Part shown: piece by piece, positions 50,773 through 59,297 of the stretch | Position numbering within the stretch: position 1 is the stretch's first letter | Layout: every line of letters begins with the position of its first letter | DNA from: Hallerella sp963660435 | GTDB taxonomy: Bacteria; Fibrobacterota; Fibrobacteria; Fibrobacterales; Fibrobacteraceae | Direction of reading: 5' to 3' | DNA length: 64,000 nt | NCBI GenBank assembly: GCA_963660435.1 | Contig: CAVKYI010000003.1 | Span: forward strand, 112,102 to 176,101 | The notes under the pieces: model-generated | Database searches by the model: none | The model's input: the letters and a program-made list of their open reading frames with translations, nothing else | Told to the model about the DNA's origin: nothing | Made by a program: the position numbers and the translations under genes

Positions 50773-53349
50773 ATGGCTACAAAGCAATCCCTGGCAGAAA
50801 AATTTTCCAATTGGTATATTCCCCTGATTTGTCGGAACAGGTTCAAGGCGCTGGCCTTCTATCTGGTTCTCGCGCTTGTTCTCGCTTTCCCTATTTTGGT
50901 CTATCCCGGGTTGAAGCTCGATGCGGACCTTTCGAAGCTCTTGCCGGAAAAGACGCCGAGCGTCATCGCCCTGAAGGAATCCTACGAGCGTTTCGGCAGT
51001 ACGGATCGCTTCATGATAGCCATCCAGAGCGAAGATCCGGAACTGGTCGCCGCGTTGCAGGATTCGATCAGCGATTATATCCACAAGAATTGGCAGGGAG
51101 ACTTCGTTTCGACGCAGGTCGATAACGATAACCAGTTTTTCAAGGACAAGGCTCTTCTCTATCTTCCGACAAGGTATCTGGAAAGCATCCGGGACAATCT
51201 GGAAGACGTGCAGCTTGAAATCGGTCGAAAGAACGCGCCGCTGACCGTGGACTTGCTCGGTGATTCCGCTCCGAAAAAGAAACGCGTCTGGTTTGACGCG
51301 AGCATTCCACAGGAACTTGGGCTTCCCGATGAAGCGGCTGGCGCCTTCGACGCCTTTTTCAAGAAGGATTCGCCGGAAAAAAGCGGAAAGTCGGAAGAAT
51401 GGGATAACAAGGCTCCCGTCCCCGCACACTTGAAAAATCGCCTGATTGGTTCGCCGAAACCGGACAGCACGGGAAAAATCCTTTTTAACGGTGTCGTCAA
51501 CGCGAAGCTGCTCAAGCCTTCGACCGACTATGAGTTTGTCACCCACATCCTTGCGCGTACCGATACGCTGCTCTCCTATTTTAGCGAGAAGGAATATTCA
51601 GTCCCCACGCGCTTTACGGTGGAGGGAACTTACGAAGGCCTCAAGGAAGTCGATGAAGTGGCAAACGATAGCGTTTCATCCTTTGCCATCAGCCTTGTCC
51701 TGATTCTTCTTTTGACCATATTCTTCTTCCGGAGCATCAAGGGACCGATTCTTGTCGTTTCCTCGGTTCTCTATGCGTGTATCCCCACGCTTGCCTTTGC
51801 CACGCTTTTTTACGGACGGCTGAATCCGTTTACTGTCTTTGTCGCGTCCATCATTCTCGGAATAGGCATCGACTATTCGATTCACATTCTGGGAACGGCT
51901 CAGAAGCTGCTTCACAAATACGCAACGCTCGAAGAGGTCCTGATTCACGCCCAGCGAAAAATGATCAAGCCGTTTTTCCTGGCGAGCCTTACGACCATTG
52001 CGGCGTTTCTGACGTTGCTTGTCGCCCATTTTAGGGGATTCTACGAATTTGGTGTGGTGGCTTCTTGCGGTGTACTCTTCAGCATGCTGACTTCGGTTCT
52101 CGTGCTGCCTGTCTTTGTCAAGTGTCTCGGGGGAATTCCCGCCGCGCCTCGGAACAGCTTCTTCCCGAGATCCTGGGACGAGGCGAAAATTTTCAAGTTC
52201 TTCAAGTGCGCCGCGGTGATCGGATTTATCCTGGGGGCGGTTTCTATCTGGTTTGCGCGCGATGTGGATTTTGAGCATAACCTGAAAAATCTTCGCCGGG
52301 TATCGACAGCGCAGAGCGTGGCGAAAAACAAGATTTCGACAAAGGTGACCAAGGCTTCGAACAAGGCCGTGACATCGACGCCGGCTGCCGTGATGGGGTC
52401 AAGGCCGGAACAGCTAGACAGGCTGTACGATACGCTGATGGTTCGCCTGCGGGACGAAAAGGATCCGATGCTTGGTAGCTTCCTTACGCTTCGAACCTTT
52501 GTGCCGCCTCTCGACTCCCAGAAAGCCCGACTTGAAATCATCGACGAAATTCGGGAACTCGCCGCTTACAGGGTCTTTGATCGGGCGACAGGCGAGGATT
52601 CGGCAAATATCGCCGCGCTGCGAAAGCTTGCCCAGGTCGATGAAACGTTTACGGCCGAGGAGATTCCCGCATGGGCGCTTGACCTCCTTCGCGAAAAGGA
52701 CGGTTCCTATGGAAAGATCGGTTTTATTTACGGCGATTTTCCGAGCTGGGACGCAAACGCTCTCCATGAATTCCAGGAACGGTATGGGCATTGGAATTTT
52801 GATGGCGAAGAGCTGCGGACATTTTCTTCGCAATTCATTCTGTCCGACGTGATCGAGTCCGTAAAGGAAGATAGTTTCAACCTGGCGCTTCTCATCATTC
52901 TCGTAATCGTCGCGACGCTTGTGATTTCGTTCCGCAAACCGAAACTGTTTATCGCGGGAAGCGTTTCGTTTGGAATGGGAGTCCTTCTGACTCTTGGACT
53001 GTTGGGATTTCTCACGCATTTCTTCGATTTTGGAAAGATCAGCATCTATAACGTAATCGTAATCCCGATGACGCTTGGAATCGGAATCGATGCGACGATT
53101 CATCTCGTCAGCGCCTGGATATCGACCAAGGGAATCACGATTCGGGAACTTCTGGATACGACGGGCAGAAACGTGATGGCAAGTTCGACGACGACTGCTG
53201 CCGGTTTTGTCGGAATGCTCTTTACGACTCACCGTGGCCTGAAGGGGATTGGAGACTTGGCATGTATCGGCATCATGGTGTTCCTTGTGTCGAGCATCGT
53301 GTTCTCGGTCTTTTTCTGCAAGCTGTGGCTCTCGCAAAAAGGGAAGTAA
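50773..53349 (+). CDS. RND/MMPL superfamily exporter
   Basis: An 858-residue membrane protein with the RND plan in two halves: helix 1 (about 26-46), a periplasmic domain, then a bundle of five helices (about 300-480, with GIGIDYSIHILGTAQ), and again helix 7 and a second periplasmic domain (about 530-700) and bundle (about 710-855, with GIGIDATIHLVSAW and SSTTTAAGFVGM). Both halves have the GxGxD that marks the proton path in MMPL/Patched-like proteins. Members export lipids, and the HpnN subfamily carries hopanoids. The ATG at 50773 is chosen because upstream residues have no hydrophobic or conserved pattern. Cargo is unknown. Confidence 0.87.
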   Translation: MATKQSLAEKFSNWYIPLICRNRFKALAFYLVLALVLAFPILVYPGLKLDADLSKLLPEKTPSVIALKESYERFGSTDRFMIAIQSEDPELVAALQDSISDYIHKNWQGDFVSTQVDNDNQFFKDKALLYLPTRYLESIRDNLEDVQLEIGRKNAPLTVDLLGDSAPKKKRVWFDASIPQELGLPDEAAGAFDAFFKKDSPEKSGKSEEWDNKAPVPAHLKNRLIGSPKPDSTGKILFNGVVNAKLLKPSTDYEFVTHILARTDTLLSYFSEKEYSVPTRFTVEGTYEGLKEVDEVANDSVSSFAISLVLILLLTIFFFRSIKGPILVVSSVLYACIPTLAFATLFYGRLNPFTVFVASIILGIGIDYSIHILGTAQKLLHKYATLEEVLIHAQRKMIKPFFLASLTTIAAFLTLLVAHFRGFYEFGVVASCGVLFSMLTSVLVLPVFVKCLGGIPAAPRNSFFPRSWDEAKIFKFFKCAAVIGFILGAVSIWFARDVDFEHNLKNLRRVSTAQSVAKNKISTKVTKASNKAVTSTPAAVMGSRPEQLDRLYDTLMVRLRDEKDPMLGSFLTLRTFVPPLDSQKARLEIIDEIRELAAYRVFDRATGEDSANIAALRKLAQVDETFTAEEIPAWALDLLREKDGSYGKIGFIYGDFPSWDANALHEFQERYGHWNFDGEELRTFSSQFILSDVIESVKEDSFNLALLIILVIVATLVISFRKPKLFIAGSVSFGMGVLLTLGLLGFLTHFFDFGKISIYNVIVIPMTLGIGIDATIHLVSAWISTKGITIRELLDTTGRNVMASSTTTAAGFVGMLFTTHRGLKGIGDLACIGIMVFLVSSIVFSVFFCKLWLSQKGK

Positions 53350-53440
53350 TCGGATCTTAGTCGAGAAAGCTTGGAGCTTAGTTAGGAGATCTTAGAGCTT
53401 AGAAAAGCGAAGCGATCTGTTTTCTCAACTCCACTCTTCA

Positions 53441-53487
53441 CACTCCACATTCCACTCTCACCTAAGCTCTAAGTTCTAAATTCTGAC
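53441..53487 (+). repeat. 47-bp direct repeat, copy 1
   Basis: CACTCCACATTCCACTCTC followed by ACCTAAGCTCTAAGTTC and TAAATTCTGAC. A second copy with a few changes is at 53751-53797, on the other side of the REP-like units. Confidence 0.7.
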
Positions 53488-53490
53488 GAT

Positions 53491-53713
53491 GGATCCTATC
53501 GCTACGCTCCAGGATGACGGCGTAACGAGACTGCCGTTCGACATTACAAACCTTTACCGCCCGACGTCATTCTGGAGAGGCGAAGCCTCGACCCGCCTGC
53601 CGCGGGCAGGTAGAATCCCTGTCCTATGTCATTCTGGAGGCTCTGAAAGAGCCGATAGAATCCAGCCCGAGCATTATGGATCCTATCGGTCGCAGAGCTC
53701 CCTCCAGGATGAC
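53491..53713. repeat. Cluster of four REP-like palindromic units
   Basis: Two units read GGATCCTATCG...CTCCAGGATGAC (53491-53518, 53678-53713) and two read in the opposite direction GTCATTCTGGAG...TAGAATCC (53566-53618, 53628-53663). The inverted units have central hairpins (CCTGC-CGCGG-GCAGG and GGCTCT-GAA-AGAGCC). The 447 bases between the exporter stop and the convergent sulfatase-fold gene hold no credible gene, only these units and the flanking direct repeats. Confidence 0.7.
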
Positions 53714-53750
53714 CGTTTGTCGTACAAACCTTCACTGCTCGCTTAACGAA

Positions 53751-53797
53751 CACTCCACATTCCACTCTCGCTTAAGCTCTCCGCTCCAAGTTCTGAC
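53751..53797 (+). repeat. 47-bp direct repeat, copy 2
   Basis: CACTCCACATTCCACTCTC followed by GCTTAAGCTCTCCGCTCC and AAGTTCTGAC. It matches copy 1 at 53441-53487 with a handful of substitutions and touches the stop codon of the sulfatase-fold gene. Confidence 0.7.
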
Positions 53798-55713
53798 TAC
53801 GGCTGCATGTTATCGTTTCGAAGCAGGGAACGCAGGACCTTGCTAGCCCCGATGGCGTGGTCTCGCCAGCGGTTCGAAAGAGAATCGCTTGCTATGGAAT
53901 AGGTTCCGTCCTTGCCGCGATAGACATCGTCGCTTTCGATTCCGCCGGTCAGGACAAAATCCCGAAAACCCAGGAAGTAGGCGTTCTGGGAAAAGAAGAG
54001 GGCGGGCTGTTCGGCAGGGCGCTTTTCGGTGAGCAGGTCGTAGCCCCAGAAATGGTTCGGAGCCTTAACCTGAGCCAAATCGAGTACGGTCGGTCCGATG
54101 TCGAGTTGGGAGGCGACGTCTTCTCGAATTTCGAGCCCGGAAAAGAGAGCAGAGTCCGCAGAGAAAATTCCGATGAAGATTTGCGCGGCGGCGACTCCCA
54201 GGGGTTGCGGAACCGCATAGTCGATTGTATCGACGGGCGTATCGTGGTCGCCCAGGATGACGATGGCCGTCCGTTCAAAATCCGGGCGTGCGGCAAGAGC
54301 CTTGAAAAGTTTCCCGAGCTGAGCATCCGTATAGCGCAAGGCGTTTCGGTAGCGTTCCATCGCGTTGTCCGGCTTGGGCGCAAAGTCATCCGGATAACCG
54401 TAAAAAGGAATGTGAGTCGATATCGTATTGAAAGTCAGAAGCCAGGAAGAATCGGTCGGCAGGCCTTGCAGCATCTGCAAGACGACATCCATTCCCAGGC
54501 TGTCTGTCGTTCCGGGTTTGCCGGGTTCGGGCATTTTCCAGTCGTTTCCGTAGAATTTCTCGATAAAGGGCAGCGTATGGTCAAAGACCGGATTTGAAAT
54601 TGTCATATATTGTCTGACATAATCCGTCATCAGCTCGGGAAATCCCGTAAAGTGGTTGGATGCGTAGAAGCTTGGAACGTCGCGGTTCGGGTGGGACGGA
54701 AAGCCGAAATAGGTCGCCATGGTCCCGCGGACTGTCGGGTAGCCTCCGCTGAAAGCGTTTTCGAACCAGAGACCGCCTCCACCGTTTAAAAAATACTTTC
54801 CCTGGGATAGCGCCCAGAGGTTCGGGGCGAGCGTCGTATCGCCGGAAAGCATCTGGTCGAGAATGCGCCCCTTGAAGGATTCCCCGAAGATAAAGACGAT
54901 GTTGTAGGGATGCTTCGCTCGGTATTCTCTTGCGGGAGCCTTGCGGTAAGCGGGATATTTCCTGTCGATTCTTTCCTTGTCGAAATCCTTGGGCAGGAAG
55001 GCGTCGAGGTCTGCGACGAGTTTGTCCGTAACCGTGTAATTGTCCTTTACGAATTCGAAGGTCTCTTCGGCGGCGATGTGCAGAATCGGAGCGGTCAGGG
55101 TGTGCTTTCCGAGAGTGAACCGCATATCGACCTGTGTTCCGAGGACGGGAATCGTCCTTGTGCCGCGCGTTCCGGCGAGAAACAGCACGAGCGGGATGAC
55201 GGAAAGAATCATTCCCACGGTAAAGAGCGCGATGGGAATCTTGAATTTTCCCGCACGGCAAACGGTCTTTTTCTTTCGGGAAAGGTAGAGGATTATCGAA
55301 GCGAATCCGGCGATATCGATAAAGAGAAGCGAAAGCCAGCCGATGGTTCCCTTGAAGTCTCCGCCAAGCGTGGAAACGGTTGTCGAATCGGTGATGTTCG
55401 ACAGGTGAAAGTAGGTGCGCAGAAATGAATAGGAGAGCCTCTGGTGAGAAAATCGGAAGACTTCGTAATCGACCGCGGCGAGGATGAAGTAGAAGAGAAG
55501 GAATGCGGAAAGGACTCGCGGTTTCCTGAAAAAGGCGAACAGGGAAGCGAGAACGAGAATCGCCCCGTATGCCATGGAAATCTGCCAGACCGTTTTCCCG
55601 GCGAACATCTCCGAGAGGGAAAGTCCAAGCGGATCGGGAAGCGCGTAGAAGAGAACGAGCATCGCGCTTTGCAGAAAGAGGGCAAACAGAGAAATCAGGA
55701 TAAAGGGGTTCAT
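53797..55713 (-). CDS. LtaS/MdoB-type sulfatase-fold phosphotransferase
   Basis: A 638-residue protein with five N-terminal membrane helices (about 5-25, 40-60, 68-90, 125-150, 165-190) and an extracytoplasmic alkaline-phosphatase-superfamily domain. The metal-site motif IFGESFKGR puts a Glu at 278; SGGYPTVRGTMATYFG near 315-330 carries the Thr nucleophile position; ILGDHDTPV near 520 holds the second metal site. This is the order of LtaS, MdoB/OpgB and related enzymes that move glycerol-phosphate or phosphoethanolamine from lipids to surface glycans. Substrate cannot be told. The ATG at 55713 starts the first helix; a longer frame upstream overlaps dnaA and is not expected. Confidence 0.85.
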   Translation of the reverse strand: MNPFILISLFALFLQSAMLVLFYALPDPLGLSLSEMFAGKTVWQISMAYGAILVLASLFAFFRKPRVLSAFLLFYFILAAVDYEVFRFSHQRLSYSFLRTYFHLSNITDSTTVSTLGGDFKGTIGWLSLLFIDIAGFASIILYLSRKKKTVCRAGKFKIPIALFTVGMILSVIPLVLFLAGTRGTRTIPVLGTQVDMRFTLGKHTLTAPILHIAAEETFEFVKDNYTVTDKLVADLDAFLPKDFDKERIDRKYPAYRKAPAREYRAKHPYNIVFIFGESFKGRILDQMLSGDTTLAPNLWALSQGKYFLNGGGGLWFENAFSGGYPTVRGTMATYFGFPSHPNRDVPSFYASNHFTGFPELMTDYVRQYMTISNPVFDHTLPFIEKFYGNDWKMPEPGKPGTTDSLGMDVVLQMLQGLPTDSSWLLTFNTISTHIPFYGYPDDFAPKPDNAMERYRNALRYTDAQLGKLFKALAARPDFERTAIVILGDHDTPVDTIDYAVPQPLGVAAAQIFIGIFSADSALFSGLEIREDVASQLDIGPTVLDLAQVKAPNHFWGYDLLTEKRPAEQPALFFSQNAYFLGFRDFVLTGGIESDDVYRGKDGTYSIASDSLSNRWRDHAIGASKVLRSLLRNDNMQP

Positions 55714-55771
55714 GATGATTTTATCCGAATGATGTCGAAGTCCGGGTCGCTCGCGCGATGAAATCGCAGGG

Positions 55772-57073
55772 TTAGTGGATGTTCGACTTGATCGTTTCGA
55801 CAGCCCGAGCAAAGGTGGCGTCTTCCTGCATTTCCTTTTCGATCGTCTTTATCGCGTGCATGACCGTGGAATGGTCGCGGTTTCCGAACCGCATCCCGAT
55901 GCTCTTCAGGCTGAGCGTCGTGAGCTTCTTCATGAGGAACATGGCGACCTGGCGCGCGTGGGCGACTTCCTTCGTGCCGCGGCCCGCTTCGAGGAGCTTG
56001 TCCTCGGGAACGTCGAATTCCTGGGAGACGGCGTGGATGACCGCTTCGATTCCGACGCGACGCTTGATGTTCGGGATGATGTCCGCGACGACTTGCCGTG
56101 CGAGCGAAATGCCGATGTCCTGCTTGAGAAGACTAGACTGCATCGCTAGCCGGACGATGGCCGCTTCGAGCGGGCGTACGCTGCCTTCGATGTTTTCGGC
56201 GAGGTAGGCGAATACGTCGTCCGAAATGTCGAGGTGGCTGTTGGTCGCCTTTTTCCGGAGGATCGCTTCGCGGGTTTCGAAGGCCGGTGGCTGGATATCG
56301 ACGGTAAGGCCCGACGAGAAACGGCTCACCAGTCGGTCGGAAAGGCTCTTGACCTCGGCGGCGGGGGCGTCGGACGTGAGAACGATTTGCTTTCCCGCCT
56401 GGTGCAGCGTATTGAAAATGTGGAAGAACTCGTTCTGGGTTTCCGTCGAACCGCTCCAGTTCTGGATATCGTCTATCAGAAGGACATCGACGTCTTCGCG
56501 GTAGAACGTGGACCATTCGTTCGTGTTGCCGTTTCGGATGCTTTCCGTGTATTCGCGCTGGAAATCGTTTGCGGGAATGTAGCGGACAACCTTTCCCGTC
56601 GCGTTTCCAAGAATGTAGTTTCCTATCGCTTGCAAGAGATGCGTTTTCCCTAGTCCGGACGCTCCGTAGATGAAGAGCGGGTTGTACTTGCTGTGGTCCG
56701 GATTTTCGGCGACGGCGAACGCCGCGCTGAAGGCGAGCTTTGACTTGTCCCCGACGACAAAGTTTTCGAAGCTGAGCTCCTCGGAGAGCTTTATCGGCTG
56801 GCAGAAGTCATGGGACGCCGCGGACACGCTCGGATTCGCCTCGACATGCTGGAAGTCGAAATCCAGATGATTTCCGGTGGCTTCCTGCCAACTGATTTCG
56901 AGAAGAACCTTGTAGGGCAGATAGGACTTGATGTCCTTATTCGGGGGAAGCAGAACGGAGCACCGTCGGTCGGTGACATTCAGCAGGTCCAGCTTTGTGA
57001 ACAGGTCGTTAAAAACGGCATCCGAAATCTTGCCGTGCAAAAGTTCCAAACATTTCTCGAAGTGCGGGTTCAT
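55772..57073 (-). CDS. dnaA: Chromosomal replication initiator DnaA
   Basis: A 433-residue protein with the four DnaA domains. Walker A GASGLGKTHLL lies near residue 135, Walker B DVLLIDDIQ near 195, the AAA+ sensor LTSDAPA near 235 and SDRLVSRFSSGL near 250. The C-terminal domain has AHARQVAMFLMKKLTTLSLK and the DNA-binding signature GNRDHSTVMHAIKTI. DnaA opens oriC. I find no cluster of TTATNCACA boxes in the flanking bases, so the origin is not visible here. The gene is divergent from the membrane-protein gene at 57102, with 28 bases between the start codons and TAAATT seven bases before the ATG. Confidence 0.97.
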   Translation of the reverse strand: MNPHFEKCLELLHGKISDAVFNDLFTKLDLLNVTDRRCSVLLPPNKDIKSYLPYKVLLEISWQEATGNHLDFDFQHVEANPSVSAASHDFCQPIKLSEELSFENFVVGDKSKLAFSAAFAVAENPDHSKYNPLFIYGASGLGKTHLLQAIGNYILGNATGKVVRYIPANDFQREYTESIRNGNTNEWSTFYREDVDVLLIDDIQNWSGSTETQNEFFHIFNTLHQAGKQIVLTSDAPAAEVKSLSDRLVSRFSSGLTVDIQPPAFETREAILRKKATNSHLDISDDVFAYLAENIEGSVRPLEAAIVRLAMQSSLLKQDIGISLARQVVADIIPNIKRRVGIEAVIHAVSQEFDVPEDKLLEAGRGTKEVAHARQVAMFLMKKLTTLSLKSIGMRFGNRDHSTVMHAIKTIEKEMQEDATFARAVETIKSNIH

Positions 57074-57080
57074 AAGGCTT

Positions 57081-57094
57081 AATTTAACTATTAT
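57081..57094. promoter_or_regulatory. Divergent -10 elements between dnaA and the membrane-protein gene
   Basis: On the minus strand TAAATT (57086-57081) stands seven bases before the dnaA ATG; on the plus strand TATTAT (57089-57094) stands seven bases before the ATG at 57102. Neither gene has a Shine-Dalgarno in the 28-base gap. The -35 regions are weak and would lie within the opposing gene. Confidence 0.4.
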
Positions 57095-57101
57095 TGGCTG
57101 T

Positions 57102-57674
57102 ATGATGGATTGGATTCTTGCTGTCGGGGCGCTATTTTGGCTGCCCCTTGTCCTATGGTCGGCCCTCTTTCTTTGGGCGCGCTTTCTTGCCTATCCGATT
57201 GCGCTAAAACGCAAGATCCGTCTGGGAAAAACCTGGTGCTATGTCCCCGAGTGGTGGTCTAGAAAGCCTCTTTCCCGACTTTGCGCGTGTGTCGTCCTGG
57301 GGCTTCTTAGCGCGGCTTCCGCGTTTTCCGTGGCGGCGACTCTATATTGGGCTTTGCGGTTTCCCGCCTATTTGCTCTTCTTTCCGTTCATTCTGTGCCT
57401 TCTCGCCGAGAAGCCTTTCGTGAATTTCGCGATGAATCGCGTATATCGGCTGGAAGTCAACGCGTATTTCTGGGAATACAAGCGACAGGATGCGCTTTAC
57501 CGCAAATCCGGGCATCCGCTTTCGGAAGACGACCTGGCCGGGCATTCGGCATGGGCCTTCCGCAATGCGCTCGTGAAGGCGGATTCCGAGAAGAGGCTTT
57601 TCAAGCTGTTGAAGGAAATGGCAAAACAGGAACTCGCCCTGGAAAAGGAAATCTCCGCCTATGAAAACGCCTAG
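57102..57674 (+). CDS. Hypothetical membrane protein
   Basis: A 190-residue protein with three hydrophobic stretches: about 5-30 (LAVGALFWLPLVLWSALFLW), about 62-85 and 88-108, then a charged, partly coiled C-terminus (RYRLEVNAYFWEYK-like, LLKEMAKQELALEKEISAYE). It resembles no family I recognise. It is divergent from dnaA and overlaps the following prenyl synthase gene by 14 bases, so it heads the operon with squalene synthase-like, lspA and rluD. ATG at 57102 or 57105. Confidence 0.6.
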   Translation: MMDWILAVGALFWLPLVLWSALFLWARFLAYPIALKRKIRLGKTWCYVPEWWSRKPLSRLCACVVLGLLSAASAFSVAATLYWALRFPAYLLFFPFILCLLAEKPFVNFAMNRVYRLEVNAYFWEYKRQDALYRKSGHPLSEDDLAGHSAWAFRNALVKADSEKRLFKLLKEMAKQELALEKEISAYENA

Positions 57675-58725
57675 TCCGACGGAAATCCGGAACCGCTTTC
57701 TCTATGCGGACAGGATGCTTCTCCTCGTATCGCGCACGTTCGCGCTGAACATCAATCGGCTTTCGGGAAATCTCCGGAAAACGGTCTTGCTCGCCTACCT
57801 CTATTTGCGGATTGCGGATACGGTCGAGGACGATTCCCGGCTCCCGGTCGAAGAGAAGCTTCGGCTCCTGAAAATGTTCGCGGATATCTTTCGGGACGGA
57901 TCCGACGTGAAAAAATCTACCGAGGCCTTTGTTTCCGCATTGCCGGAGCATTTTCGCTCATCGGAAAATCCGAACTACGATCTTTGTGAAAACGCCTTGA
58001 CCGTCGTTCCGCTGCTTTGGATCTTTGACGCGGACTTCGTGAAGCCTGTCTGCGAAACGGTCGTCGAAATGTGCGAGGGAATGGCCGCTTCGCTGCAGTC
58101 GATGGAAGCCTCCCTGGAAAAGGGATGGTTTACGCTCGAAACGATGCCCGACCTGTTGCGCTACTGCTACTATGTCGCTGGGATAGTCGGCAAGCTTCTG
58201 ACGAGGCTTTTTTCGGCAAGAAATCCGGCGATCGACAACGAAAGGCTTTCGAAAATGAAAACGCTCGACGTGAGCTTTGGGCTTGCGCTCCAGCTGGTGA
58301 ACATCATCAAGGACGTCCGGGAAGATTCCGAACGCAAGGTCTGCTTTGTCCCGGAAACGATTTGTCGCGCCTGCGGGTTCGAAAGCTCCCCGGCGATGTT
58401 TGCCCCGAACGCTAACGGAAAGGCTCGTGCCGCGGTCATGCGGGAACTTGTGCGGGAAGCCTGGAAGCATCTCGACGATGCAATCGAATACACGCTGCTC
58501 GTTCCTCGAAAAAATCCGCGAATTCGTCTTTTCTGCCTGTGGCCTCTCTTTATGGCGGCGAAGAATCTTTCACTGATGGGAGACTGTTCGAATCTTTTTG
58601 GCGGAGAGAGCAAGGTGAAGATTACGCGTGCGGACGTGAAAAGAATCATCCGGAAGACAACGATGCACTTTTACTCGAATTCCTGGATTCGGAAAAACTT
58701 TGAAAACTTGAGGGACGGAACATGA
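57661..58725 (+). CDS. Squalene/phytoene synthase family protein
   Basis: A 354-residue all-helical trans-prenyltransferase. The two aspartate-rich sites are D53TVED57 and D218xxxD222 (KDVREDSERKVCFVP), matching those that bind farnesyl diphosphate and Mg2+ in squalene synthase. The segment VSRTFALNINRLSGNLRKTV and YCYYVAGIVGKLLTRLF follow the squalene synthase rather than the phytoene synthase pattern. It condenses two prenyl diphosphates head to head. Its product here is unknown: no cyclase or other hopanoid gene is in the window, although an RND exporter of an MMPL/HpnN-like type is encoded 4.3 kb away. It overlaps both neighbours. Confidence 0.88.
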   Translation: MKTPSPTEIRNRFLYADRMLLLVSRTFALNINRLSGNLRKTVLLAYLYLRIADTVEDDSRLPVEEKLRLLKMFADIFRDGSDVKKSTEAFVSALPEHFRSSENPNYDLCENALTVVPLLWIFDADFVKPVCETVVEMCEGMAASLQSMEASLEKGWFTLETMPDLLRYCYYVAGIVGKLLTRLFSARNPAIDNERLSKMKTLDVSFGLALQLVNIIKDVREDSERKVCFVPETICRACGFESSPAMFAPNANGKARAAVMRELVREAWKHLDDAIEYTLLVPRKNPRIRLFCLWPLFMAAKNLSLMGDCSNLFGGESKVKITRADVKRIIRKTTMHFYSNSWIRKNFENLRDGT

Positions 58726-59297
58726 AGGAACGCTTTCGCCTGCTGAAGTCGTGGAAATTTCACCTGGCTTTCATCTTCGCTTCGATTTTTATCGACCAGG
58801 CGACAAAGATTTGGGCTGTCGCCTACCTGAAACCGACTTTTGAAAATCCGCTGGGTCGCATCGTGCATGTCGTCGGGGATTTGCTGCAGTTCCGCCTAGC
58901 GTATAACACGGGAGCCGCGTTCAGCAGCCGTCCGCAGGACATTTTGCCTTTTCTTCCGCCGACGATTTTCTTTTTGTTCGTTTCCCTTATTGCGACTTTT
59001 GTGTTGATTTATTTTTACAGGTCCGTGAAACGGGACGATTTTCTGGTGCGCTTTGGTATAGCGATGATTCTTTCGGGGGCTCTCGGAAACTTTGCGGACC
59101 GGATGCGCATCGGCAAGGTCGTGGATTTTATCGATTGCGATTTTCCGGATTTCATCATGGAGCGTTGGCCGACTTTCAATTTTGCGGATTGCTGCGTGAC
59201 GATAGGCGTTGCGCTCGTTCTGCTTTCTCCCCTTGTCTATAAGCTTATCCACTATTCTCCGGCAGGTTCGCATGCAAAAGAATCCCCAACCGACTAA
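58722..59297 (+). CDS. lspA: Lipoprotein signal peptidase LspA
   Basis: A 191-residue membrane aspartyl protease with four helices. The catalytic pair is D126 (GALGNFADRM) and D156 (FNFADCCVTIG), with YNTGAAFS and IDQATKIWA as further family motifs. It cuts the signal peptide of lipoproteins, of which several are encoded in the window. ATGA overlap with the previous stop; its last 26 bases overlap rluD. Confidence 0.96.
   Translation: MKERFRLLKSWKFHLAFIFASIFIDQATKIWAVAYLKPTFENPLGRIVHVVGDLLQFRLAYNTGAAFSSRPQDILPFLPPTIFFLFVSLIATFVLIYFYRSVKRDDFLVRFGIAMILSGALGNFADRMRIGKVVDFIDCDFPDFIMERWPTFNFADCCVTIGVALVLLSPLVYKLIHYSPAGSHAKESPTD

Noticed and set aside
53489..53746. An 85-codon frame through the REP-like cluster
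   Set aside because: It consists of translated palindromic repeats and has no Shine-Dalgarno sequence.
55714..57101. Replication origin next to dnaA
   Set aside because: I looked for clustered TTATNCACA-type boxes and an A/T-rich unwinding region near dnaA and saw none; a lone TTATCCACT inside lspA (about 59246) is not enough.
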